Below, in pieces: positions 25,968-34,882 of a DNA stretch of 64,000 bases. The stretch is taken from contig NZ_JAGGKR010000001.1 of assembly GCF_017873855.1 (NCBI RefSeq), positions 62,001 through 126,000 on the forward strand. Reading direction: 5' to 3'. The notes beneath the pieces are model-generated. The model did no database searches and was not told where the DNA came from. It saw nothing but the letters and a program-made list of their open reading frames with translations. Every line of letters begins with the position of its first letter. Within the stretch, counting starts at the first letter, position 1. Source of the stretch: Methanolinea mesophila. Lineage in GTDB: Archaea > Halobacteriota > Methanomicrobia > Methanomicrobiales > Methanospirillaceae. The position numbers and the translations under genes are program-made.

Positions 25968-27659
25968 ATGCGAAAATTTATCGTCAGATGCGCAGTAGTA
26001 TTCAATTCAACAAGAGTCGGCAGAACGGGGGGTTCGATCATTCCTTTCCGAAAAGAATCCGGGAAAAAGGAGAGCGAGGTCTGGTATCACCGGGGGATTT
26101 CGCTCCAGCAGCAATCTCGTGCCAGAGAGGCGATCGACTGTTTCGACCGGGCGCTGGAGTTGAACCCGGGGCATCTCTTCGCCCTGGTGCAGAAGGGGGC
26201 ACTGCTCGAGAAAGAGTCCAGTTTCAAGGAAGCGCTGGACTGTTTCGACCGGGCGCTCGCGATTCATTCGCGGTACGCCTTTGCCTGGTACCACAAAGGG
26301 CTGTGCCTCTCCTCCCTTGGTCTCTACCCCCAGGCGGCCCAGAGCTATTCCCGGGCAATAGAACTTGATCCAGACCTCGCGAAGGCCTGGTCCGGGAGGG
26401 GCATCTGTAACTTCGCACTCGGCAGGTTCAGGGACGCGCTCACCGATTTCGACAGGGCGTGCAGACTTGACACCACCTATAGCGAAGCCTGGGTGGGCAG
26501 GGGCCTCACTTACGCGGCCCTTAAGCTCTATGATAAAGCCCTTCCCTGTTTCGAACAGGCTATCGAGATCGATCCTCTCGACGAGGTCTCGTGGTACAAC
26601 CGCGGAAGGAGCTACTCGTTCCTCGGGGATCTCCGTGGTGCCCTTGAGTGCTACACCCGCTGTACCGTGCTCGCCCCCGCGGATACCGACGGGTGGTATC
26701 AGCGGGGACGTATACTCGCCCTGCTCGGGGATCACAGTGAGGCGCTGACCTGCTTCGAACGGGTCCTGGAAGCCGATCCCGGGAGCATGCAGGCGGCAGT
26801 CGCGAAAGGACTTTCGCTGCAGGCCTTGCACCGGCTGGATGAGGCGCGCGCCGAATTCGACCGCATGATTGCAAAAGACCCGGGGGATATCACCGCACTG
26901 ATGGCGAAAGCGTCGGTCTGCCGGGAGGAAGGAGACATCACCTGCGCCACGGCCTGCTATGAGTCCGTCCTCAAGAATGACCCTTCGAACCTCCCGGCCT
27001 GCATGAACCTCGGAATCCTCTGTCATACCACGGGGGAGACCGGGAAGGCACTGGAGTATTTCGACCGGGCGATTGCCATCAAGCCCGATTACCCCGTAGC
27101 ATGGTATGACAAAGGGAGGATCCTTGCCGCAGCGGGAAGGCACCAGGAGGCACTCAGGTGTTACGACCATATTCTTGTCGAGAGTCCCGACGACGCGGAT
27201 GCGTGGTACAACCGGGGTTTCTCTCTGAACGAGCTGGTTCGGCATGAAGAAGCAATCCGCTGCTATGACCGGGCGATCGAGATATCCCAGGGCGATCCGG
27301 ACTGCTGGTACAATAAGGGAGTGAGTCTGATGCAGCTCGGCCGGTACCGGGAATCCATCCAGTGTTTCGACCGGGTTATCGAACTCGACCCATCAGACCC
27401 GGCGAGCTGGTATTTCAGGGGAGTGTGCCTCGACGACCTTGGACGCCACCGGGAAGCCCTGATAAGCTACGAGAAAGCCCTGGAGATGGACCCTTCGGAC
27501 AGCACCAAGTGGTACAGCAAAGGTGCGGTGCTTGAAAAACTGGGGTGCTATGCCGACGCGATGCAGTGTTTCGAGAAGGCGATCTCGGAGAACCCGGAGA
27601 ATGACAAGGCCAGGATGGCACTCGAACTGCTGATGCGTCACGAAGGGGCGAAAGGTTAG
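25968..27659 (+). CDS. Large TPR protein (about 15 tetratricopeptide repeats)
   Basis: This protein of about 563 residues is made almost entirely of 34-residue TPRs of the form WYxxGxxLxxLGRxxEAxxCFDRALELDP. About fifteen full repeats can be counted from WYHRGISLQQQSRAREAIDC onward. The repeats form a scaffold for protein-protein contacts; the partner is unknown. There is no signal peptide or catalytic domain. The start is uncertain: the open frame begins at 25893, ATG at 25968 precedes a TATA-like AAAATTTATC, and a GGGGGG site near 26022 precedes only non-standard start codons. A smaller relative lies at 43027. Confidence 0.85.
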   Translation: MRKFIVRCAVVFNSTRVGRTGGSIIPFRKESGKKESEVWYHRGISLQQQSRAREAIDCFDRALELNPGHLFALVQKGALLEKESSFKEALDCFDRALAIHSRYAFAWYHKGLCLSSLGLYPQAAQSYSRAIELDPDLAKAWSGRGICNFALGRFRDALTDFDRACRLDTTYSEAWVGRGLTYAALKLYDKALPCFEQAIEIDPLDEVSWYNRGRSYSFLGDLRGALECYTRCTVLAPADTDGWYQRGRILALLGDHSEALTCFERVLEADPGSMQAAVAKGLSLQALHRLDEARAEFDRMIAKDPGDITALMAKASVCREEGDITCATACYESVLKNDPSNLPACMNLGILCHTTGETGKALEYFDRAIAIKPDYPVAWYDKGRILAAAGRHQEALRCYDHILVESPDDADAWYNRGFSLNELVRHEEAIRCYDRAIEISQGDPDCWYNKGVSLMQLGRYRESIQCFDRVIELDPSDPASWYFRGVCLDDLGRHREALISYEKALEMDPSDSTKWYSKGAVLEKLGCYADAMQCFEKAISENPENDKARMALELLMRHEGAKG

Positions 27660-27660
27660 G

Positions 27661-28026
27661 TCAGGGTCCCCACTTGAACCCCTGGAGGCTCAGATCGTTG
27701 AGCCACTTGTCGAGAAAGACGCACAACTCGTTTTTTACTTTCAGGTTTACCTTTCCCGGCTCGGGATATACGACTTTTCTCTCGTGCTGGTCCTGATATA
27801 CCAAGGGCTCGGCCCTTTTCTGGTCGGGGTACACCCTGATCTCGATGTCCGGATCTGCGACCATCTGGCCGTCGACGACCGGGTTCTGCGAGAGGGCATA
27901 GAGGTTCTCATCGAGGCGGTCGACACAAAGCGGGAGATAGGGGGGATTTTCTATCACTACGGACTGCCTGACCCTGAGGATCCCCATCGCCTCCATCTTC
28001 TTGAAAATTGACTGGTATACGTCCAC
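27661..28026 (-). CDS. DUF1249 family protein
   Basis: This soluble protein of 121 residues resembles the DUF1249 family (YqiB of enterobacteria), whose function is unknown. The family-like segment is DPDIEIRVYPDQKRAEPLVY followed by a Tyr-Pro-x-Pro-Gly-Lys turn and a helix with KNELCVFLDKWLNDL. It converges on the TPR gene, one base from its stop. I rely on a remembered motif pattern, so the family call is moderate. Confidence 0.65.
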   Translation of the reverse strand: MDVYQSIFKKMEAMGILRVRQSVVIENPPYLPLCVDRLDENLYALSQNPVVDGQMVADPDIEIRVYPDQKRAEPLVYQDQHERKVVYPEPGKVNLKVKNELCVFLDKWLNDLSLQGFKWGP

Positions 28027-28171
28027 TTTACTTCACCAGGTCACTGTAAAAGACAGTATGGAAAAAATCTCCTATAAATCTATCCCGGATAATCCCTCAC
28101 CACGGCCCGGGAATGCCGGGACCTCCTGAAGCCTGGGGGTCCAGGAGATTCGGAAGCGTGCGGCGTCCAAT

Positions 28172-28675
28172 TCAATCCTTCCGCATCGCCGGATATACGA
28201 GCCCTGCAATGAGGGCATTTAGCACGGCAGTGGCGAGAATGACGGGGACTATCAGGTCGAGGAGTGGAGTCGCGGCAAAGGTCCCAAGTATCCGGTCCCC
28301 CGCGAGAGAGAGGGTTATCCCGGTTGACGAAAACCCGCTTGCCAGGGTGGCAAGGAATACGGCGAGTGCGGGTGCGAGGCGGGTCCGTCCCTCCATGGCG
28401 ATGAACGCGACGATGCAGACCCCCGCCGCGAGCGGCTCGCTTATCAGGAACACGGGGTTGAACGCGGAACTGCCCACCAGGGCATCCAGTACCCCTCCGG
28501 CAAACCCGATCCCGATTGCCGAAGGGAAGGAGGGGCGGGTGAGCATGATGGCGAGACCGTAGAACGCCACCATTACGTCGGGAGTCACCGGGGCCCCCGA
28601 GAGAACGAATACGAACCGGACAACGGTGCCCATGGCAAGAAATGCCGAGATTAAGAAAAGGTCGCGGCGTTCCAT
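28172..28675 (-). CDS. Membrane protein resembling an ECF transporter S component
   Basis: This integral membrane protein of 167 residues has five or six helices, Gly- and Ala-rich, with MVAFYGLAIMLTRPSFPSAI and an FAGGVLDALVGSSAFNPVFL segment. Size, spacing of helices and the Arg-Pro-Ser loop are like the substrate-binding S components of energy-coupling-factor transporters in methanogens. No ECF ATPase or T component is nearby, so a shared module elsewhere would be needed. The substrate cannot be told. Confidence 0.55.
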   Translation of the reverse strand: MERRDLFLISAFLAMGTVVRFVFVLSGAPVTPDVMVAFYGLAIMLTRPSFPSAIGIGFAGGVLDALVGSSAFNPVFLISEPLAAGVCIVAFIAMEGRTRLAPALAVFLATLASGFSSTGITLSLAGDRILGTFAATPLLDLIVPVILATAVLNALIAGLVYPAMRKD

Positions 28676-28700
28676 GATCCACAGATGCCGTTCTCCCTTT

Positions 28701-29255
28701 TTATTTCTTGCGAATAATCAGGGGGAACCCTTCCTGTTTTGTCAGGAGTATCCCTCCGAATACCTCCATAGCGGAGCGGAACCGGATTGCGAGTTTCTAC
28801 CCTGGCTCGATACCGATAAGCGGGAAGACACGCGAAGCCAGCCCGATTGCGAGAGCGGTCGGAAGAATGCCCGAATCGGGGAAACCTGTCACCAGACCGA
28901 CACCGGGCGCGTAGATACTGGCGGCGCTCGAGAGCAGGACAAGCACTGTCCGGCGGGCATAGCAATCCCTGCCGGGCTTATCCATCTCAAACAATGGCTC
29001 GAAGATCATCATGACTCCGATCGCGACGAGGATGGCGAACGCCACCCAGTGGTCGAACCCGGCGATGAACGCCACGAGATAAAAACCCGGACCCCTCCGA
29101 CGACCGCCATGAGGAAATGGAAACCCCGTAAGAATGATGCGATGACCAGTCCGGTCCTTCAGCTTCGCCGAACCTGCGGCCAGGGCGACAGCGCAACAGT
29201 CCATGGACAGGCCGATTGCAACCCGCAGTATGAGGGAGAACAATTGGTGCTCCAC
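28701..29255 (-). pseudogene. Broken mntP-like manganese exporter gene
   Basis: The pieces together match MntP, a six-helix Mn2+ exporter of about 185 residues. The frame opens with GTG at 29255 (VEHQLFSLILRVAIGLSMDC), then shifts: a segment reading IASFLRGFHFLMAVVGG lies in another frame around 29080-29150, after which the first frame resumes with LVAFIAGFDHWVAFAILVAI. The second Asp motif is altered (SAASIYAPGVGL instead of a Ser-Ile-Asp-Ala type). A TAG stop at 28797-28799 cuts off a last helix that is still readable as IRFRSAMEVFGGILL to the TAA at 28701. Two compensating frameshifts plus a stop suggest real decay, though sequencing error in part cannot be excluded. Confidence 0.7.
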
Positions 29256-29364
29256 TATAGGTCTGCCCGGCGTACCAGGTGCTGCAGGAGTCCTCTCCCG
29301 AGGCCATCCCGGAAAATATATCACTTGGTGGGCGCGAGATCTCACGTACAGGGGGATAATCTGT

Positions 29365-31260
29365 TTGGCAACGTACGATGAGGTGTATCGCCTGTCCATC
29401 GATGATCCGGACCGTTTCTGGGCCGGTGCCGGGGATGCCGTGGAATGGATCCGCCGGTGGGACAGGGTTCTCGATCCCTCGGTCCCGCAATTTTACCGCT
29501 GGTTCTCCGGTGGTGTGCTCAATACCTGCGACAATGTGCTCGACCGGCATGTCAGGGAAGGGAGGGAACGACAGCCCGCCCTCATCTATGACAGCCCCGT
29601 GACCGGAACCGTACGACGCTACACCTATGGAGCCCTTACCCGGGAAGTCTCCCGGTGTGCCGGGGGGCTTGCCGCACTCGGGGTAGGAAAGGGAGACCGG
29701 GTGGTGATCTATATGCCCATGGTCCCCGAGGCGATCGTCGCCATGCTCGCCTGCGCCAGGCTGGGGGCCATCCATTCGGTGGTCTTCGGAGGGTTTGCCG
29801 CCCGGGAACTGGCATCCAGGCTCGCCGATGCCTCCCCCGCGGTCATTATATCCGCTTCGTGCGGGATCGAGGTGAACAGGATAATCCCCTATAAGCCGCT
29901 GCTCGATCAGGCCGTCGAACTTGCGAAGATCTCCCCGAAGGCCTGCGTAATCCTTCAGAGGCCCCAACACGAGGCGCCACTCCGGGAGGGCAGGGACATT
30001 GACTGGGATACCTTTATCGATGCGGATCCCGCCGGTTGTGTCCCGTGCAGGGCGACCGATCCGCTCTATATCCTCTATACTTCAGGGACAACGGGGGTGC
30101 CGAAAGGAGTCGTCCGGGACCATGGCGGCCACCTCGCAGCCCTGCTCTGGAGCATGAAAAATATCTACGGCATGGAACCGGGCGAAACCTTCTGGGCGGC
30201 GTCCGATATCGGCTGGGTTGTGGGCCATTCCTACATTGTCTATGCCCCGCTCGCGTACGGGTGCACCTCGGTGCTCTACGAGGGAAAATCGGTGGGGACC
30301 CCGGACCCGGGAGCATTCTGGAGGGTGGTCTCGGACCACGGGGTCGACACCCTGTTCACCGCCCCTACTGCGATACGCGCCATCAAGAGAGAAGACCCGG
30401 ATGGCAGGTACCGGGAGCGTTACGACCTGTCCCGGCTGAAGATGCTCTTCCTCGCCGGTGAGCGCTGCGACCCCGATACCCTGGCGTGGGCCGGGAAACT
30501 CCTCGGGATCCCTGTCATCGATCACTGGTGGCAGACCGAATCGGGATGGCCCATGGCCGCAAACCCTGCCGGGCTGGAACTGCTCCCGGTGAAGCCAGGT
30601 TCATGCACGAAGGCTGTTCCGGGCTATGATATCCGTGTGCTGGACGAATCGGGGAAGGGACTTCCCGCCGGGTCGACCGGGAACGTCGTGGTGAAGCTCC
30701 CCCTGCCTCCCGGGTGCCTCACGACCCTCTGGAAGAATGACGAGGGGTTCGTGGGAACTTACCTGTCCCGGTATCCCGGGTACTACGTCACCGGAGATGC
30801 CGGGTTCATCGATCCCGACGGGTACCTCTGGATCATGGGACGAACGGACGATATCATCAACACCGCGGGGCACCGGCTCTCCACCGGGTCGATGGAAGGG
30901 GTGATCTCGTCTCACCCGGACGTAGCGGAATGTGCGGTGACCGGGGTTCACGACCCGGTGAAGGGGGAGGTGCCTCTCGGGTTCGTAGTGCTCAAATCGG
31001 GAGTGGACAGGGACAGCCGGCAGATCGAAAAGGAACTGATCGCCATGGTCAGAGAGAAGATCGGCCCGATCGCATCGTTCAAACGTGCAGTCGTCGTCTC
31101 CCGTCTCCCGAAGACACGGTCGGGTAAGATCCTCCGGAGGACTCTGAAGAGTATTGCCGACGGGGAGGAATACCGGATCCCCTCCACCATCGAGGACCCG
31201 GCGGTCCTTGGAGAGATCGCCCGTGTGCTGAAGCGTGAAGGGTACCCCGGGGGAGGATGA
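29365..31260 (+). CDS. prpE: AMP-forming acyl-CoA synthetase, propionyl-CoA synthetase (PrpE) type
   Basis: This enzyme activates a short acid (propionate or acetate are the usual substrates) to the acyl-AMP and then the acyl-CoA. The roughly 631-residue protein has the AMP-binding motif YTSGTTGVPKGVVRDHGGH near residues 236-254, with the Arg-Asp-x-Gly-Gly-His extension typical of PrpE, FLAGERCDPDTLAWAGKLLG, DHWWQTESGWP, and the C-terminal catalytic Lys in KTRSGKILRRT. The open frame begins at 29203, but TTG at 29365 follows GGGGGAT and yields the family's N-terminus (ATYDEVYRLSIDDPDRFW). The upstream part overlaps the broken mntP gene. Acetate versus propionate preference is not decidable here. 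Confidence 0.9.
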   Translation: MATYDEVYRLSIDDPDRFWAGAGDAVEWIRRWDRVLDPSVPQFYRWFSGGVLNTCDNVLDRHVREGRERQPALIYDSPVTGTVRRYTYGALTREVSRCAGGLAALGVGKGDRVVIYMPMVPEAIVAMLACARLGAIHSVVFGGFAARELASRLADASPAVIISASCGIEVNRIIPYKPLLDQAVELAKISPKACVILQRPQHEAPLREGRDIDWDTFIDADPAGCVPCRATDPLYILYTSGTTGVPKGVVRDHGGHLAALLWSMKNIYGMEPGETFWAASDIGWVVGHSYIVYAPLAYGCTSVLYEGKSVGTPDPGAFWRVVSDHGVDTLFTAPTAIRAIKREDPDGRYRERYDLSRLKMLFLAGERCDPDTLAWAGKLLGIPVIDHWWQTESGWPMAANPAGLELLPVKPGSCTKAVPGYDIRVLDESGKGLPAGSTGNVVVKLPLPPGCLTTLWKNDEGFVGTYLSRYPGYYVTGDAGFIDPDGYLWIMGRTDDIINTAGHRLSTGSMEGVISSHPDVAECAVTGVHDPVKGEVPLGFVVLKSGVDRDSRQIEKELIAMVREKIGPIASFKRAVVVSRLPKTRSGKILRRTLKSIADGEEYRIPSTIEDPAVLGEIARVLKREGYPGGG

Positions 31261-31436
31261 CCGCGGGGCCGTCTCCGGTTCCCGCTCTTTCATGTGAAAA
31301 ATGCCTCCCGCATTTTCATTCCCTGTGCCTGGTTCACGCGAAGGGATCAATTAATTTTCTTTGATGCGCTTCCGCCAGGCGGTGACTGGCGTGCATGCAT
31401 CGCAGCCGGTGCAATCCGGCGCAAGAACCTTTCCTT

Positions 31437-31940
31437 TCACGGATTGAGCACCAGGAGCGAGTAATTCAGGAAGGCTGCAATGGTCACCCACACGATGTAG
31501 GGGATGAGGAGAACCGCCGCGATTCTCCGAATCCTCCAGAACCACACGATTGTAGCGAGGATCGCGATCCAGAGCGCGACGATCCCTGCGAGTCCGAGGG
31601 GAGGAGACTGCAGGCCGAAGAACACGAACGACCAGGCCACGTTCAGGCCGAGCTGAATGGCGAAGAGAATGATCCCCGTCTTTGCGAGGGGGTTGTTCTC
31701 CTTCCATGCACCCCAGACCATCGCGAGGGAGATTCCCATAAGAATGTAGAGAGTGGTCCATACCGGGCCGAATACCCAGTCCGGGGGGGTGAACCATGGT
31801 TTTTCCAGGGAGGCGTACCAGGAACCGGTACCGGTAACTGTAACGGCCGATCCTGTCACCCCTGCCATGATACAAAGGATGATCGACACCGCGTAGCGGA
31901 CGACCATCCCCGTCCGGGTCTCTCCTCCGAACGATCCCAT
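31437..31940 (-). CDS. tspO: TspO/MBR family membrane protein
   Basis: This 167-residue protein has five membrane helices and the family motifs WYASLEKPWFTPPDWVFGPV and, later, NVAWSFVFFGLQSP. TspO proteins bind tetrapyrroles or sterols and have a signalling or photodegradation role in various organisms; what it binds here is unknown. A TATA box (CTTATAAG, 31964-31971) lies about 25 bases before the ATG, so the transcript is probably leaderless. Confidence 0.92.
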   Translation of the reverse strand: MGSFGGETRTGMVVRYAVSIILCIMAGVTGSAVTVTGTGSWYASLEKPWFTPPDWVFGPVWTTLYILMGISLAMVWGAWKENNPLAKTGIILFAIQLGLNVAWSFVFFGLQSPPLGLAGIVALWIAILATIVWFWRIRRIAAVLLIPYIVWVTIAAFLNYSLLVLNP

Positions 31941-31963
31941 GCTCGTCCGTTATGCAGCGGGTT

Positions 31964-31971
31964 CTTATAAG
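31964..31971 (-). promoter_or_regulatory. TATA box of tspO
   Basis: CTTATAAG is a palindromic TATA element at the standard distance for a leaderless mRNA starting at the tspO ATG (31940). Confidence 0.55.
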
Positions 31972-32012
31972 TCTTCACCTCCCGGGCCCGGGATAGTTAT
32001 ATTGTCAGGCCG

Positions 32013-32054
32013 ACGCCATTTCCATAAATGTTATTGGGCGGATACGCCATTTCC
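32013..32054. repeat. Direct repeat ACGCCATTTCC in the tspO-hyuA intergenic region
   Basis: ACGCCATTTCC occurs at 32013-32023 and again at 32044-32054, 31 bases apart (about three helical turns), in the 306-base gap between tspO and the HyuA-like gene. The gap has no gene I can support. The repeats flank a weak TATA-like TCCATAAATG and could be operators. Confidence 0.35.
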
Positions 32055-32246
32055 GTCCCTGCTTTCAGGTCGACAGTCAGACAGGGCTATTCCCGGAAAG
32101 GGAGAGTTCCGCCCGGGAGTCCTGAATAGTTCGGCGGAAAGGGACCCCGGTGCAGGGTGCAGGCTCCGTGGCCGGATCGATCCGGAAAGGCAGCAAGAGG
32201 CCTGTGGTCGGGATCGAGGAGCAATCGTGAGTCCGGAGAACCGTGT

Positions 32247-33692
32247 ATGCTGACCGGGGTGGATATCGGGGGGACGAATACCGATGTAGTTACCATCGAC
32301 GGGACCGTCAGGTCACAAAAGGTCCCGAATCACCTGGGACTTGACGCTCTGAAAGGAGCGATGAAAAAGGGTGGACGCCTTGCCGTCAGCACCTCGCAGC
32401 CGCTGAACCTCATCCTCGCCGGGACACCCCCGAAGGTTGCCACCATCGCGGTCCCCGGGCCGGGTCTCACTTTCCCCCGGGGCGTCTCCGGGGCGGTGAA
32501 TCACCGCGGGGAAGTGGTGGAACCGCTGGACAGTGAAGAGGTACGTGAGGCAATCCGGTCCGAGCAGGGGGACGTGCTTGCCGTGGCAGCGAAATTTTCC
32601 GTGCGGAATCCCGCGCTGGAACTTGAGATCCTCGATATCGCCCTTCAGACGTATCCGGACGAGAGAATTGCGCTCTCCTGCCCCCTTGGAATGCTCAACT
32701 TTCCTGCCAGAGTGGCGACGACGAAGCTGAACGCACAGATTAAAGAGACCGTTTCTGCGATTGCGTCCCTGGTCGGCGGGGTGCATCCCGGGTTCTTGTT
32801 CTTCAAGGGTGACGGGGGTCTGGCGACGCCCGCAACGGTCCGGGAGAACCCGGCACTCCTTTACCAGTCCAGCAATGCGGCCGTCGCCCTCGGAGCGTAC
32901 TACCTTACCGGGGTAAAGGACTGCGTGGTCGTCGACATCGGGGGGACCACGACGGACCTCGTGGTGGTCAGGGATGGAAAACCGGTGATGAAACCCCTCG
33001 TGTTCGGGGGAGTCACCACGCTCGCACAGGTTGCAGAAGGCCTTTCCATTCCGTACGGCGGGGATTCGCAGGTGCGCGGAGGAGTTCCGGGAAAAAGAGC
33101 GGGCAATGCCCGTGCATTCGGGGGGGAGCATCCCACGCTTACCGATGCCCTCAATGTCATGGGTGCCGGGATAGGAAATTCGGCCAGATCCGCCGTATGC
33201 ACGCAAAAAGATGCGGAAACCGCCCTGGATTGGTACGCCCGGGCGGTAATCCCGGCAGTCAGGGAATTCGGATGCCGCACGCTCGTCGGCACCGGGTACC
33301 TCGCACCCTGGCTTCTCCCCCGTATCGCCGGGGAAACAGGCTGCCGGGCGATTATCCCGGAGCATGGTGCCTGCGCCAATGCGGTCGGCGTCGCGGTATC
33401 CCGGTTCAGTCTTACCCTGTCCTTCAGGCTCGACACCGGGAAGAAGACTCTGACCGTGAACGGGGAGCCTTCAGCCTTCCCCGGGATCAGGGACGATGAC
33501 CGTATGGTCGCGTTCTGCCGACAGGAGGCGAGGGATCGGGCGCTTAAGGAGGGCGCGGACCCCCGCGATGTGCGCGTGGTGGACGTGCTCGGTTTCGCCT
33601 CCTACAATGTAGTGCGGGGGAGCTACCGGACAGAATATATCGCGGACTGTGTGGTGCAGGTCGAACCCGGCATCACCGCGGAGGCCCGATGA
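32247..33692 (+). CDS. Hydantoinase/oxoprolinase (HyuA N-terminal) family protein
   Basis: This soluble ASKHA-fold protein of 481 residues is related to the ATP-dependent HyuA subunit of hydantoinases and oxoprolinases. The N-terminus MLTGVDIGGTNTDVVTIDG is the first phosphate loop and VVVDIGGTTTDLVVVRDGKP in the middle is the second. No HyuB partner is present, so the reaction is unknown. The open frame begins at 32157 but ATG at 32247, with GGAG a few bases before, starts exactly at the first strand. It overlaps the deacetylase gene by four bases (ATGA), so the two are co-expressed. Confidence 0.83.
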   Translation: MLTGVDIGGTNTDVVTIDGTVRSQKVPNHLGLDALKGAMKKGGRLAVSTSQPLNLILAGTPPKVATIAVPGPGLTFPRGVSGAVNHRGEVVEPLDSEEVREAIRSEQGDVLAVAAKFSVRNPALELEILDIALQTYPDERIALSCPLGMLNFPARVATTKLNAQIKETVSAIASLVGGVHPGFLFFKGDGGLATPATVRENPALLYQSSNAAVALGAYYLTGVKDCVVVDIGGTTTDLVVVRDGKPVMKPLVFGGVTTLAQVAEGLSIPYGGDSQVRGGVPGKRAGNARAFGGEHPTLTDALNVMGAGIGNSARSAVCTQKDAETALDWYARAVIPAVREFGCRTLVGTGYLAPWLLPRIAGETGCRAIIPEHGACANAVGVAVSRFSLTLSFRLDTGKKTLTVNGEPSAFPGIRDDDRMVAFCRQEARDRALKEGADPRDVRVVDVLGFASYNVVRGSYRTEYIADCVVQVEPGITAEAR

Positions 33693-34768
33693 CCACCGGT
33701 ATCGTATACGACCGGGCATACCTGCTCCACGAACAGAGCCCCACTCACCCCGAGCGGAGGGAGCGCCTGGCCTACACCCTCGACCAGCTCGAAGAGGAGG
33801 GGATATGGGACTTCCCGGGGATCGTCCGCCTGGTCCCGTATCCCGCCCCCGAAGAGGCCGTCCTTGCGGTCCATATTCCCGAGTACGTCGGATTCCTGAA
33901 AGAGGCAAGCAGGGGAGGGGGTTTCATCGACTTTGACACCAGTGTCCCGGCCGGGCTCTGGGACGCTGCGCTCCTCGCCGCCGGAGGGGCGATGCGAGCC
34001 GCAGACGCGGTGATCGACAAAGAAGCCGGAAATGCATTTGCCCTGGTCCGTCCGCCCGGGCACCACGCCCGCATGGGCACTGGCGCAGGGTTCTGCTACC
34101 TGAACAACATGGCCGTAATGGTCCGCCATCTCCAGCGGAGAGGAGTTCCGAAGGTGCTGATCCTCGACTGGGACGCGCATCACGGCGATGGGACCCAGCA
34201 AATATTCTATGCCGATCCCACGGTCCTGTTCTGCTCCATTCATCAGTCTCCGTTCTACCCGGGATCGGGAATGATCGACGAGACCGGGGCAGGGGCCGGC
34301 GTGGGGTACACGGTTAACATGCCGGTCCCGGCCGGGACCGGAGACGATTCCTACGCCTGCCTGTTCAGGGAGATCATTGCTCCCCTGGCAAGGGAGTTCT
34401 CCCCGGACTTCATCGCGGTCTCGGCAGGGCAGGACAACCACTTCACCGACCCTCTCACCGGTCTCGCGCTCACTGCACGGGGATACGCGGACCTGATGGC
34501 CTCTACCACGGACCTCGCCTCGGAACTCTGCGAAGGCAGGCTTGTCGCGGTACTCGAAGGCGGCTATAGTGTCGAGGGCGGCCTTCCATACACGAACCTG
34601 GGGATAATCGCGGCGATGGCGGGTCTCGATCTCTCGGGTATAAGGGAACCGTCATCGCTCCGTGGGCTGCTCGCAAGGGCGGAAGATCCCTCGGCACGGT
34701 ACAGGGTCGAAGAGATGGCCGGGGCCCTTAGAGCCCGGCTTGCACCGTTCTGGCAGGCCTTCCGGTGA
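33689..34768 (+). CDS. Histone-deacetylase-superfamily zinc amidohydrolase
   Basis: This protein of 359 residues has the arginase-deacetylase fold, with ALVRPPGHHARMGTGAGFCY (the two catalytic His and the Gly-rich loop), LDWDAHHGDGTQQIFYAD (zinc Asp and His) and a later Asp-containing VSAGQDNHFTDPL. The usual second zinc Asp region reads AGQDNH instead of AGFDAH, a family variant. Such archaeal and bacterial proteins act on acetylated small molecules (acetoin-utilisation AcuC-like or acetylpolyamine amidohydrolases) or on proteins. Coupling to the HyuA-like gene and the polyamine fusion just downstream make acetylpolyamines a reasonable guess. Confidence 0.87.
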   Translation: MTTGIVYDRAYLLHEQSPTHPERRERLAYTLDQLEEEGIWDFPGIVRLVPYPAPEEAVLAVHIPEYVGFLKEASRGGGFIDFDTSVPAGLWDAALLAAGGAMRAADAVIDKEAGNAFALVRPPGHHARMGTGAGFCYLNNMAVMVRHLQRRGVPKVLILDWDAHHGDGTQQIFYADPTVLFCSIHQSPFYPGSGMIDETGAGAGVGYTVNMPVPAGTGDDSYACLFREIIAPLAREFSPDFIAVSAGQDNHFTDPLTGLALTARGYADLMASTTDLASELCEGRLVAVLEGGYSVEGGLPYTNLGIIAAMAGLDLSGIREPSSLRGLLARAEDPSARYRVEEMAGALRARLAPFWQAFR

Positions 34769-34843
34769 AGCGTCATCCCGGTCTCTCCACCAATCGCGTC
34801 CGGGCGATGCATATGCCTGATGTCAGCGATCTTCGGTCACGAA

Positions 34844-34854
34844 CTTATATGTAA
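34844..34854 (+). promoter_or_regulatory. TATA box of the aguBA fusion gene
   Basis: CTTATATGTAA lies about 30 bases before the ATG at 34883, giving a leader of about ten bases. It supports 34883 as the start over the in-frame upstream codon at 34820. Confidence 0.55.
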
Positions 34855-34882
34855 ACGGGTCCGCCATAAGGATAAGAGAAGA

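Noticed and set aside
26007-27245. 412-codon open frame antisense to the large TPR gene
   Set aside because: Repetitive shadow of the TPR repeats; no start signal or known domain.
28797-28799. TAG in the mntP-like gene read as pyrrolysine
   Set aside because: The gene is not a methylamine methyltransferase, has other lesions in frame and motif, and no pyl genes are in the window; decay is simpler.
32313-33365. 350-codon minus-strand frame opposite the HyuA-like gene
   Set aside because: Antisense shadow; the plus-strand frame has clear ATPase motifs and codon structure.
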